Assembly (NCBI GenBank): GCA_019634415.1
Contig: JAHQVJ010000020.1
Coordinates: forward strand, 1-40,081
Reading direction: 5' to 3'
DNA from: Myxococcales bacterium
GTDB taxonomy: Bacteria; Myxococcota_A; UBA796; GCA-2862545
DNA length: 40,081 nucleotides
Shown: piece by piece, positions 7,824 to 15,823 of the stretch
How positions within the stretch are numbered: position 1 is the stretch's first letter
Layout: the number at the start of each line of letters is the position of its first letter
Notes under the pieces: model-generated
Databases searched by the model: none
Seen by the model: the letters and a program-made list of their open reading frames with translations, nothing else
Told to the model about the DNA's origin: nothing
Translations under genes and position numbers: made by a program

Positions 7824-9887
7824 ATGCCAGAGTGGCTGCAACAACTGCGCACTCAGGGCGATGCCCTGCTCGCCGTCGGGGTGTTCGGGCTGCTCGGCAT
7901 CATGGTGGTGCCGCTCCCCCCCATCCTGCTCGACATGCTGCTGGCCGGCTCCATCTGCCTGGCGCTGCTGCTGTTCTTGACCGCCCTGTACGCGCAGCGT
8001 CCCGTGGACTTCAGCGTGTTTCCCACGCTGCTGCTCGTGGCCACCGTCTACCGCCTGGCCCTGAACGTGGCGAGCACGAGGCTCATCCTGCTCAACGGAT
8101 CGGAGGGTCCCGAGGCGGCTGGCCGGATCATCGAGACCTTCGGGCAGTTCGTGGTGGGTGGCAACTTCATCGTGGGTGCGGTGGTCTTCACCATCCTCGT
8201 GCTCATCAACTTCGTGGTCATCACCAAGGGTAGTGGTCGCATCGCCGAGGTGGCCGCGCGCTTCACCTTGGATGCCATGCCCGGCAAGCAGATGGCCGTG
8301 GACGCGGAGATGAACGCCGGGCTCATCGACGAACGAGCCGCGCGCGTCCGGCGGCTGGAGATCGCTCAGGAAGCCGACTTCTACGGGGCCATGGACGGTG
8401 CCTCGAAGTTCATCCGCGGCGACGCCATCGCGGGCATCGTGATCACCATCGTGAACGTGGTGGGGGGCGCCCTCATCGGCACGCTGCAGCAGGGCATGCC
8501 CCTGCTCGACGCCATCGCCACCTACACCATCCTCACCATCGGCGACGGACTCGCCGGCCAGGTGCCCGCCCTCATCGTGAGCACCGCCGCCGGCCTGCTC
8601 GTCACTCGGGTGGACGACGCCCAGTCCCGTGATCTGCACCGCCAGATCTCCGGCCAGCTGTTCGAGAACCCGCGGGTGCTCGGAGTGGGCGCCGCGCTAC
8701 TGCTCGGAATCGCACTGATTCCGGGCCTGCGGCTCCCCTTTCTGCTCTCGGCGGGCGTCGTGGGGACCATGGCGTGGCAGGCCCGCGACCTGTCGGGCAG
8801 CCGAGCCGCACCGAAGCCCGCCGCGAAGAGCCTCGACGAGGACGCCAGACCCGAGGACCTGCTACCGCTCGAGCCGCTGACCATCGAGGTGGCCGTAGAC
8901 CTCGTCTACCTGGTGGACGAACGTCAGGGCGGAGAGCTGCTGCAGCGGATCCAAAAGGTGCGCAGCCAGTTCGCCCGCGAGAGCGGGCTGGTGATTCCCC
9001 CCATCCACCTACGCGACAACCTCGAGCTCGAGAACGGGGACTACGCCGTGATGCTGCGCGGAGAGCGCATCGGGGAGGGACGCGTGCAGCCACGCGCCCA
9101 CCTGGCGCTGAACCCCGGCACGGCGCGAGGAGACGTGGACGGTGTTCCCGTCACCGATCCCGTGTTCGGCATGCCCGCGTTCTGGATCCTGGACCGCACC
9201 GTGCTCGACGCCCAGTCCAAGGGCTACACCGTGGTCGACGCCCCCACGGTGCTCACCACCCACCTCGTGGAGCTCATGACCACCTTCGGTCACGAGCTGT
9301 ACGACGGAGCCCAGCTGGACGCCGCCCTGGAGCGCGTGCAGACCACCCACCCCAAGCTGGTGGACGACCTGATCCCGGACCCGCTCCCGCGCTCGAGCGT
9401 GCTGAAGATCTTCCGGAACCTGCTCAAGGAAGGTCTGTCGATCCGCGACACGCAGACCATCCTCGAGGCGCTGGCCGACTTCGCGCCGCGGTCCCGCGAC
9501 CCCGACGTGCTGACGGAGTTCACGAGACAGCGCATGGCCCGCCACATCACCCGACGCTTCGCCCGCGGAGGCGTGCTGCGAATCGTGCAGCTCGGCCCGA
9601 GCATGGAGGACGTGGTCTTGCGAGGGCTGCACTCCCAGGAAGGGATGGCGCCGTCGCTACAGCTGTCTCCCGACGATGCGCGTGGACTCATCCTCGGCAT
9701 CCGGGACCAGGTGGAGCGATATTCGGGGCCCGGTCAGGCCGTCGTGATGTGCCCGCCCTTGGCCAGAGGAGCACTGCGTCGTCTGCTCGAGCGCGCATTG
9801 CCTCGTGTCGCCGTCCTATCGAGTGCAGAGCTGTTGCCAGAGGTCCAGATCGAGGCCGTCGGACGTGTGGAGCTGCAACCCGCATGA
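7824..9887 (+). CDS. flhA: Flagellar export apparatus protein FlhA
   Basis: 687 residues, the normal FlhA length. Residues 1-310 hold about eight membrane helices and the FHIPEP-family signature RLALNVASTRLILLNG, then the conserved loop DAMPGKQMAVDAEMNAGLIDE that lines the export channel. Residues about 340-687 are the cytoplasmic ring domain that docks chaperone-substrate complexes. FlhA is the central membrane ring of the flagellar type III export gate and couples proton flow to secretion. ATG 7824 follows GGAGG with a 7-nt spacer. The flagellar neighbours argue against an injectisome SctV. The flhF and flhG genes that often follow flhA are absent; fliA comes next. Confidence 0.96.
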   Translation: MPEWLQQLRTQGDALLAVGVFGLLGIMVVPLPPILLDMLLAGSICLALLLFLTALYAQRPVDFSVFPTLLLVATVYRLALNVASTRLILLNGSEGPEAAGRIIETFGQFVVGGNFIVGAVVFTILVLINFVVITKGSGRIAEVAARFTLDAMPGKQMAVDAEMNAGLIDERAARVRRLEIAQEADFYGAMDGASKFIRGDAIAGIVITIVNVVGGALIGTLQQGMPLLDAIATYTILTIGDGLAGQVPALIVSTAAGLLVTRVDDAQSRDLHRQISGQLFENPRVLGVGAALLLGIALIPGLRLPFLLSAGVVGTMAWQARDLSGSRAAPKPAAKSLDEDARPEDLLPLEPLTIEVAVDLVYLVDERQGGELLQRIQKVRSQFARESGLVIPPIHLRDNLELENGDYAVMLRGERIGEGRVQPRAHLALNPGTARGDVDGVPVTDPVFGMPAFWILDRTVLDAQSKGYTVVDAPTVLTTHLVELMTTFGHELYDGAQLDAALERVQTTHPKLVDDLIPDPLPRSSVLKIFRNLLKEGLSIRDTQTILEALADFAPRSRDPDVLTEFTRQRMARHITRRFARGGVLRIVQLGPSMEDVVLRGLHSQEGMAPSLQLSPDDARGLILGIRDQVERYSGPGQAVVMCPPLARGALRRLLERALPRVAVLSSAELLPEVQIEAVGRVELQPA

Positions 9888-9899
9888 ACCGCGACCGCC

Positions 9900-9926
9900 T
9901 CAAGTTCTGCCTTGGCGTACCGATCG
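9900..9926 (+). promoter_or_regulatory. Sigma-28 (FliA-type) promoter of fliA, suggesting autoregulation
   Basis: TCAA at 9900-9903, 15 bp, ACCGATCG at 9919-9926, immediately after flhA. The predicted start near 9933 falls before GGAG (9941-9944) and GTG 9951, which supports 9951 rather than TTG 9912 as the fliA start. Confidence 0.6.
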
Positions 9927-9950
9927 GAAGCCCACCACACGGAGTGCTAC

Positions 9951-10727
9951 GTGAGCGGTGCACGTGCCTACGAGAGCGCCGGGCCCCCGCGCCTCGTCGA
10001 AGGCATGACACGGGACCAGATCTGCGCCAGGTACCACGACAAAGTGTTCCTGGTGGCGCGCCGTATCCACGAGCGTCTCAGTCGAAATGCCACTGTGCAG
10101 ATCGACGATATGGTCGCCTGGGGTGCGATTGGGCTGCTCGAGGCCTTCGAGCGCTACGACGCGGGCAAGGGCGTGCGGTTCTCCACCTACGCCGAGCACC
10201 GCATCCGCGGAACCATCTACGACGCGTTGCGGGCGCGGGACACCTCCACGCGACGCCGTCGCGACCTGGCGAAGCGCATCGAAGCGGCGCGCCAGCGACT
10301 GCTGCGGCAGCACCAGCGAGAGCCGGTGCCGGAAGAGGTGGCTCGTGAGCTCGGCATCGACCTCGAGCGGTACTGGAGTGCAGTCGACGCCACCAAGCAG
10401 ATCACGGTGGTCAGCTACGACACTCCCGACGAAGAAGGGCGCCCTCTGATGGACGTCCTAAGCGATCCGAACGCATCGAGTGCGGAGCAGCGTGTGCTGG
10501 CCACTCAGGTGCGGGAGGAGCTGCGCCGGGCCATCTCCGAGCTCCCCGAGCGTCAGCGCCACTGCCTGATGATGTACTACGACCGCGAGATGTCCCTGGC
10601 GGAGATCGGCGCCGTGTACGGCGTGAGCGTGAGTCGAATCTCCCAGATCCTGTCCGAAGCGCGCCAACGGCTGCGTCGTCGCCTCAAGGCGGTGGTGGAA
10701 CCGTCGGACCTCGAGGGGGCCGTATGA
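9951..10727 (+). CDS. fliA: RNA polymerase sigma factor for flagellar operons, sigma-28 (FliA/WhiG family)
   Basis: 258 residues. Region 2 is clear (IDDMVAWGAIGLLEAFERYD, then FSTYAEHRIRGTIYDALRARD). Region 3 follows (PVPEEVARELGI), and region 4 is a helix-turn-helix (ELPERQRHCLMMYY, then LAEIGAVYGVSVSRISQIL). FliA directs RNA polymerase to late flagellar promoters and is held inactive by FlgM, encoded at 16560. GTG 9951 has GGAG with a 6-nt spacer; ATG 10005 is a shorter alternative. The gene overlaps flgF by 4 bp (ATGA), so the two are translationally coupled. The recurrent T(A/C)AA-N15-(A/G)CCGAT boxes in this window are its likely targets. Confidence 0.93.
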   Translation: MSGARAYESAGPPRLVEGMTRDQICARYHDKVFLVARRIHERLSRNATVQIDDMVAWGAIGLLEAFERYDAGKGVRFSTYAEHRIRGTIYDALRARDTSTRRRRDLAKRIEAARQRLLRQHQREPVPEEVARELGIDLERYWSAVDATKQITVVSYDTPDEEGRPLMDVLSDPNASSAEQRVLATQVREELRRAISELPERQRHCLMMYYDREMSLAEIGAVYGVSVSRISQILSEARQRLRRRLKAVVEPSDLEGAV

Positions 10728-11413
10728 GCCAAGACCTGTACTCGGCACTCTCGGGCGCGTTCGGCGCCTGGAAGCAGATCGACGTCGTCGCGAACAACCT
10801 GGCCAATGCCCAGACCACGGGCTTCAAGCGAGAGCGCCTGGCCTTCGAAGGCAAGGGTGCGCAGTCCAGCTACGCCCGCGTGGCGGACGGACTGATGGAC
10901 CGCCGAGACGGCGTGGCCCGAGCCACGGGTCGCCCCCTCGACGTGGCGCTGCAGGGTCAGGGCTGGATGATGGTGGCGAGCTCCGACGGCGGCGATGGAC
11001 CGCTGCTGACCCGCGACGGCCAGCTGCACGTCGATCCGAACGACGGCGTGCTGCGTACGGTCCACGGCGCCGCCGTGATGGGCCAGGCAGGCCCCATCGT
11101 GGTCCCCCCCGACCAGTCCGTCTCCATCGACGACCAAGGCGTGGTGCACGCCTCCGAGGACGGACCGGTGGGACAGATCCGACTCGTGGACGGACCCGCA
11201 GAGCCCCTGGGCGCGAACCTGTGGAGACCGCTGGGCACCCTCACGGACGTGCAGCCCACCTTGGTCTCCGGGGCCCTGGAGCAGTCCAACGTAGATCCCG
11301 TCATCGAGATGGTCGCCCTGGTGGAAGCCAGCCGCACCTTCGAGATGCTGCAAAACGTGATGAAGACGAGCGACCAGATGGACGCCCGTCTCAACGAATT
11401 CGGACGAGGCTAG
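10724..11413 (+). CDS. flgF: Flagellar proximal rod protein FlgF
   Basis: 229 residues. The N-terminal rod motif is complete (LYSALSGAFGAWKQIDVVANNLANAQTTGFKRE). The middle has DVALQGQGWMMV and LLTRDGQLHVD, and the C-terminus has the family helix (SNVDPVIEMVALVEASRTFEMLQ). FlgF forms part of the proximal rod crossing the periplasm. Assignment to FlgF rather than FlgG rests on the shorter length, the more diverged sequence and the place before a clear flgG 6 bp downstream. Confidence 0.92.
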   Translation: MSQDLYSALSGAFGAWKQIDVVANNLANAQTTGFKRERLAFEGKGAQSSYARVADGLMDRRDGVARATGRPLDVALQGQGWMMVASSDGGDGPLLTRDGQLHVDPNDGVLRTVHGAAVMGQAGPIVVPPDQSVSIDDQGVVHASEDGPVGQIRLVDGPAEPLGANLWRPLGTLTDVQPTLVSGALEQSNVDPVIEMVALVEASRTFEMLQNVMKTSDQMDARLNEFGRG

Positions 11414-11419
11414 CCCCAC

Positions 11420-12169
11420 ATGAAGGCACTGCACATCGGCGCTTCCGGCATGTCCGCGCAACAAACGCGTATTGACAATGTCGCAAACAATCTCGCCAAC
11501 GTGAACACCACTGCGTACAAGAAGTCGCGCGCGACCTTCCAGGACGTGTACTACCAGCAGCTCGCGGGTGGTGCGCGCGGCGTTCGCGCCGATCTCGGCG
11601 GTGGCACGCGGCTGACGGGTCTGGTCAAGGACCACAGCTCGGGCACGCTGCAGCAGACTGGCGACCCGCTGCACGTGGGCCTGGCGGGCCCCGGCTTGCT
11701 GCAGCTCGAGGACGCACAGGGTCGCGCCGTCTACACTCGCGACGGGTCGCTGCGAGTCGACGCGGACGGAACGCTGCGGAGCGCCACCGGCCTGCCCGTC
11801 GCTGGCGACATCCTCATCCCCGAGGACACCCGCTCGCTCCAGATCGAGGTGGACGGAACCATCTCCGCGGTACTCGACGGCGACGACCAGCCCTTCGTGC
11901 TGGGACAGCTCATGATCGCGCAGTTCACCAACGTGGCGGGGCTGCGCGCCTTGGGCAACAACCACTTCGAGGCCACCACCCAGTCGGGTGAGGCGTTGCT
12001 CGACGACGGCGAGACCCAGGTACGCCAGGGCCACCTCGAGACGAGCAACGTGGACGCGGCCGAGGAGCTCATCGGGCTCGTGGCCGCCCAGCGTGCCTAC
12101 GAGCTCAACAGCAAGGTGATCCAGACCGCCGACGAGGCGCTGCAGATCGCGGCGAACCTGAAGCGCTGA
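11420..12169 (+). CDS. flgG: Flagellar distal rod protein FlgG
   Basis: 249 residues, slightly shorter than the usual 260. It starts with MKALHIGASGMSAQQTRIDNV and NLANVNTTAYKKSRA, continues with FQDVYYQQL typical of FlgG, and ends with ETSNVDAAEELIGLVAAQRAYELNSKVIQTADE. FlgG builds the distal rod that passes through the P and L rings encoded just downstream (flgI, flgH). Its stop codon overlaps the flgA start by one base. Confidence 0.95.
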   Translation: MKALHIGASGMSAQQTRIDNVANNLANVNTTAYKKSRATFQDVYYQQLAGGARGVRADLGGGTRLTGLVKDHSSGTLQQTGDPLHVGLAGPGLLQLEDAQGRAVYTRDGSLRVDADGTLRSATGLPVAGDILIPEDTRSLQIEVDGTISAVLDGDDQPFVLGQLMIAQFTNVAGLRALGNNHFEATTQSGEALLDDGETQVRQGHLETSNVDAAEELIGLVAAQRAYELNSKVIQTADEALQIAANLKR

Positions 12170-12750
12170 TGGACGCCGCAGCCGCACTCGCGGCCTACAC
12201 CACGCTGCTGTGCGGTGCTGCCGAGGTCGAGGTCCACGCCGTGGCCGTCGCGCCCTCGGTGCTCGAGCATGCCGAAGACCTCAAGTGGACCGGAGATCCT
12301 TGCTCCCCCACCCCGGTCCTGCGGCTCGAGGTGGTCGAGCAGGGTGCGGTGGTCGCGCGCTACACCGTGCGCCCCTCGATGACCATCCGCATCCACGGCT
12401 GGGTGGCTGCATCGACGGCCGAGGCCGGAGAGGCCGTACCTGCCCGGCGCGACCTGTTCATCCTCGACCGCACCACCGGTCGAGCCATCGACGGCGGTGG
12501 CCCCTGGCGAGCGCGAGTGGCGCTGGCCGAGGGCACTCCCCTGAGCCGAGCCGTGGTGGATCCGCTACCCGATGCGCCGCGCGGCCAGCCGGTCACCCTG
12601 CGGGTGATCCGCGGCGCCGTCACGCTGACCGCCGACGGCGCCTTGCTCGAGGACGGAACGGTGGGCGAGGAAGCCCGCGCCCGCAACGAGGCCACCCAGT
12701 CCACCGTTCAGGGCGTGCTGGTCGCACCCGACATCTTGGAGATCCGGTGA
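12169..12750 (+). CDS. flgA: Flagellar P-ring assembly chaperone FlgA
   Basis: 193 residues. The N-terminal part is diverged, but the C-terminal SAF-type half is clear: GQPVTLRVIRGAVTLTADG, then LEDGTVGEEARARN and STVQGVLVAPDILEI. This matches the FlgA pattern of a G-x-V-T-L strand, the G-E-x-x-R-x-R-N motif and a closing V-x-G-x-V. FlgA assists P-ring (FlgI) assembly in the periplasm. The short hydrophobic N-terminus (AAALAAYTTLLCGAAEV) could be a signal peptide, though weakly charged. It overlaps flgG by 1 bp and flgH by 4 bp, placing it in the same operon. Confidence 0.82.
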   Translation: MDAAAALAAYTTLLCGAAEVEVHAVAVAPSVLEHAEDLKWTGDPCSPTPVLRLEVVEQGAVVARYTVRPSMTIRIHGWVAASTAEAGEAVPARRDLFILDRTTGRAIDGGGPWRARVALAEGTPLSRAVVDPLPDAPRGQPVTLRVIRGAVTLTADGALLEDGTVGEEARARNEATQSTVQGVLVAPDILEIR

Positions 12751-13427
12751 CCTTTCTCCTCCTCGCCGCCCTGGTGGACCCGTCCCACGCCCGTCGCCAG
12801 GCGGCTCCACCGTCGCCTCCCGAGCCTCCCATCGCCATCGAGCCGGCCGAACAGAGCGAGCCAGCATCCCCCGGCTCGCTGTTCGACGACGTGCAGGCAC
12901 GGCGCCTCATGGGCATGGACGGCTACGCTCGCCGACGTGGTGACCTCGTCACCGTGCAGATCCTCGAGGAGAGCCGCACCTCGCTGGCCGCCGAGACGGA
13001 CACCAGCAAGGCCAACTCCCACACGGCCAACCTCCGCGCGCTGCTGGGCATCGAGAAGCGCATCCTGAAGGCCAGCAAGGACCTCGAGGAGATCGGCTTC
13101 GACCTCGGCAGCGGCGCGGACTTCAGCGGCGGTGGACAGACCCAGCGCGACAGCGATGTGCAGGCCATCATCACCTGCCAGGTCATCGACGTTCTCCCCG
13201 GCGGCAACCTCCGCATCTGGGGTTGGAAGCAGGTACGAGTGAACCGCGAGATCCAGTACGTGGTGCTCGACGGTATCGCTCGCCCGCGCGACATCCAGCT
13301 CGACAACACCGTGAGCAGCGACTTGCTCGCCCAGGCGCGCATCGAGTTCACCGGCAGCGGCGTCATCGCCGACCGCCAGGGCCCCGGCTGGCTCTCCCGC
13401 GTACTCGACAAGCTCTGGCCCTTCTGA
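12747..13427 (+). CDS. flgH: Flagellar L-ring protein FlgH (apparently without lipid anchor)
   Basis: 226 residues. Family motifs are strong: GSLFDDVQARRLM, GDLVTVQILEESRTS, the C-terminal GNLRIWGWKQVRVNREIQYV, DIQLDNTVSSDLLAQARIEF and GWLSRVLDKLWPF. FlgH forms the outer-membrane bushing of the basal body. FlgH is normally a lipoprotein with a lipobox Cys. Here the N-terminus (MTFLLLAALVDPSHARRQA) has no cysteine, so the L ring is probably anchored another way unless the true start lies elsewhere. GTG 12747 overlaps the flgA stop (GTGA). Confidence 0.93.
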   Translation: MTFLLLAALVDPSHARRQAAPPSPPEPPIAIEPAEQSEPASPGSLFDDVQARRLMGMDGYARRRGDLVTVQILEESRTSLAAETDTSKANSHTANLRALLGIEKRILKASKDLEEIGFDLGSGADFSGGGQTQRDSDVQAIITCQVIDVLPGGNLRIWGWKQVRVNREIQYVVLDGIARPRDIQLDNTVSSDLLAQARIEFTGSGVIADRQGPGWLSRVLDKLWPF

Positions 13428-13503
13428 TCGGCTGCGCACGCAGTTCGCGGCCAAGTCGGTGAAGGACATCGACTAAGGTAGCCGCGCTGGTGCGGAGGCA
13501 GGT

Positions 13504-14595
13504 GTGGTCGCGTTGGTGTGGATGGGATCCCAGGCAGCCTGGGCCGGGTGGGTCCAGCGGAACGTCGAAGAGGAGACGGTACAGTCCTCCGAGGCCCAAG
13601 AGGTGCGCCAGTCGACGGTGCACACCTCCTTCGACTTCTCCGATCCGGCCTTGCTGGAGGGGCATACCCGCCTGGTGGTGACCTGTGAGCGCTGGGAGAG
13701 CCAGATGGTTCAGATCGCTCAGGTGATCATCAAGGAGAAGCTCCGCGCTGGCGAGGTCGTCAAGACCAAGCGCAAGCTCGTGGGCAACCCGCGGACCGTC
13801 GCGCGCGACACTCCCCACACCAAGGAAGACTGTGGAGAGGAGTCCGTGGCGGGGGCGCAGGTCGAGCTGTTCGGCAGGGTCGTGGAGCTCGGTCCGGACG
13901 GCACCTGGTCCGTCGCACGCTCGGAGCTGCGCACCGATCAGCTGACCCGTCTGTCGCGGGGATCGGGCTCGGTGGAGGTTCGGTCGGACCACGGCACACA
14001 GACCCTGCCGTTCCCGCCGGAGGCCGAGCTGTGGGCGGCGCGCGCCAAGACCCAGGCGAACGTGACCCAGACCCAACGGGCCGAGACGCAGCAACGCACC
14101 GACGACCAGTCGCGCCAGCGACTGCTGGCGCAGCTCCCTGACCGGCTCCAGCAGTACCAAGGCCCCTGGGAGCTCGCCTGGGAGCATGCCCCCGTGGATG
14201 GCCGCTACACCGTGACGGCGAGGCAACAGGCCGAGACGCGAGTGGCCACGAAGCAGGGATCGGCACTGCCTGCCCTCGTGGCACGGTGCGGCGACGACGT
14301 GGATCTGTTCGTGGAGCTCGACACCCGGGTCCAGGACGAGCTCGGGCTCCGGGAGCTGGTCACCGTGATGGTCCGGGTCGACGGCGACGACCCACAGGAG
14401 CTGCGCGTGACTCGCTCCGGCGACCGCGAGGCCGTGTTCTTCGACGAGCCGCGCCGCTGGCTGGACGCCCTGGCCTCCGCCGACCGGTTCTTCTTCCGCT
14501 TCACGCCGCACCGCGCCACGCCCGTGGACACCACCTTCGCCCTCGACGGGCTGAAGGACGTGTGGTCGATGATCCAGGTGGCCTGCCCCATCTAG
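13504..14595 (+). CDS. Periplasmic protein of unknown function inside the ring operon
   Basis: 363 residues with a signal peptide (MVALVWMGSQAAWA). The body is hydrophilic, with a Gln/Arg/Thr-rich probable helix near 180-215. The C-terminal third is beta-rich and closes with FFRFTPHRATPVDTTF, then ALDGL and a final VAC. That ending resembles small secreted proteins in which a substrate or lipid-like fold closes with F-x-x-x-G-L ... C (as in VasI-type proteins), but I do not assign it. Cysteines at CERW, EDCGEE, ARCGDD and VACPI could form disulfides. GTG 13504 has GGAGG at 13494-13498. Its place between flgH and flgI suggests an accessory ring or periplasmic assembly factor. Confidence 0.8.
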   Translation: MVALVWMGSQAAWAGWVQRNVEEETVQSSEAQEVRQSTVHTSFDFSDPALLEGHTRLVVTCERWESQMVQIAQVIIKEKLRAGEVVKTKRKLVGNPRTVARDTPHTKEDCGEESVAGAQVELFGRVVELGPDGTWSVARSELRTDQLTRLSRGSGSVEVRSDHGTQTLPFPPEAELWAARAKTQANVTQTQRAETQQRTDDQSRQRLLAQLPDRLQQYQGPWELAWEHAPVDGRYTVTARQQAETRVATKQGSALPALVARCGDDVDLFVELDTRVQDELGLRELVTVMVRVDGDDPQELRVTRSGDREAVFFDEPRRWLDALASADRFFFRFTPHRATPVDTTFALDGLKDVWSMIQVACPI

Positions 14596-14660
14596 GGGAA
14601 CACGACGAATGTTCGCATTCGAGGGTAACTGTGATGAGCCGCGACAAGCCCCGCGGCAGC

Positions 14661-14688
14661 TCAAGAGGCGCTGTGAGAAGGCCGATGG
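14661..14688 (+). promoter_or_regulatory. Possible sigma-28-type promoter of flgI (16-bp spacer)
   Basis: TCAA at 14661-14664, 16 bp, GCCGATGG at 14681-14688. The boxes match those before fliA and flhA but the spacing is one base longer. The predicted start is near 14695, beside the GGAGG at 14696-14700 used by TTG 14705. Confidence 0.4.
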
Positions 14689-14704
14689 AGGGGCTGGAGG
14701 TCGC

Positions 14705-15823
14705 TTGACCCTCGCTTTGCCCCATCGTCTGGTACTGATGGCAGTCCTCGCACTGCTCGCCTGCACGGTCCCCCTCGAGGCGACCGCTGCGCGTGCCAAG
14801 GACGTGGGCCGGTTCTTCGGGGTGCGCGACAACACGCTGACCGGACCTGGCCTGGTGGTGGGCCTTCGCCGCACGGGGGATTCCCCGCGCAACGCCGCCA
14901 CCCTCCGCTCCATCGTGTCGCGCCTGCAGGGCCAGGGTCTGTCGCTGGGCTACGAGGACATCCGCAGCCGCAACGCCGCACTGGTGATGGTTCGCGCGAC
15001 CCTTCCTCCGGACTACCGCGCCGGAGACCGGGCGGACGTGAGTGTGGCCAGTGCTGCCGACGCCTCCTCCCTCGAGGGCGGCATCCTCATGTGGACCCCC
15101 CTGTTCGACCAGAGCAACCAGCTCGTGGCCGTGGCAGAGGGGCCGTTGGTGGTCGGAGGCTTCTCCACCACCGCCGCAGGCAACGCCGTACGCAAGAACA
15201 GCCCCACCTCGGGCATCGTCCCCGGCGGAGCCATGGTGGAGCGCGAGAACGCCCGGGCGATGGACTACGCAAGCCTCGATGTCGCCGACTTCGTGCTCGA
15301 CAACCCCGACTTCGCCACTGTGGACGCCCTGGCCACCGCAGTGAACGAGGCCTTCGGTACAGAGCTGGCGGAGCCCGTCAGCGCATCCACGGTGCGCATG
15401 ACCCTTCCCGAGGACCTGAAGGGCAAGTTCCCCGTGTTCGCGGCCCGGGTCGAGGCGGTGGAGATCGAGATCGACGCTCCCGCTCGGGTCGTCATCAGCG
15501 AGCGCACCGGCACCGTGGTCATGGGGGGCGACGTCCGAATCGCCCCGGTGGCCGTGGCCCATGGCGGGCTCACCATCAAGGTACGTCGGGTCGACCAGGC
15601 GAGCCAGCCTGGTCTGCTGTCCCTCGGCACCACGGCCGTCGTGTCCAACACCGAGATCACGGCCACCGAAGAAGACGGCGAGCTCACCCTCGTGGAGGGC
15701 GCCCAGATCGGCGACCTCGTGGCAGCCCTCAATGCGATGGGGGTGAAACCGAGAGAGCTCGTCGTGATCCTCCAGGCCATCCGGGAAGCCGGCGCCCTTC
15801 AAGCTGAGATCGTGGCACTGTGA
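14705..15823 (+). CDS. flgI: Flagellar P-ring protein FlgI
   Basis: 372 residues from TTG 14705, with GGAGG 4 nt upstream. That start gives a normal signal peptide (LTLALPHRLVLMAVLALLAC to ATAARA); ATG 14609 would add 32 residues before it and ATG 14738 would shorten it. The FlgI family pattern is intact: VGRFFGVRDNTLTGPGLVVGL, AALVMVRATLPP, GGILMWTPLFD, GFSTTAAGNAVRKNSPTSG, GAMVERE, and ERTGTVVMGGDVRIAPVAVAHGG. It forms the periplasmic bushing around the rod. The mature protein ends with a Leu/Ala helix typical of the family (ELVVILQAIREAGALQAE). It overlaps the next gene by 4 bp. Confidence 0.95.
   Translation: MTLALPHRLVLMAVLALLACTVPLEATAARAKDVGRFFGVRDNTLTGPGLVVGLRRTGDSPRNAATLRSIVSRLQGQGLSLGYEDIRSRNAALVMVRATLPPDYRAGDRADVSVASAADASSLEGGILMWTPLFDQSNQLVAVAEGPLVVGGFSTTAAGNAVRKNSPTSGIVPGGAMVERENARAMDYASLDVADFVLDNPDFATVDALATAVNEAFGTELAEPVSASTVRMTLPEDLKGKFPVFAARVEAVEIEIDAPARVVISERTGTVVMGGDVRIAPVAVAHGGLTIKVRRVDQASQPGLLSLGTTAVVSNTEITATEEDGELTLVEGAQIGDLVAALNAMGVKPRELVVILQAIREAGALQAEIVAL

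Noticed and set aside
9888..9950. A missing or degraded flhF/flhG between flhA and fliA
   Set aside because: The gap is only 63 bp and is filled by the fliA promoter; there is no remnant, so the genes are simply elsewhere or absent.
10577..12187. 536-codon open frame on the minus strand
   Set aside because: Entirely antisense to fliA, flgF and flgG, which are unmistakable; no start signal or motif.
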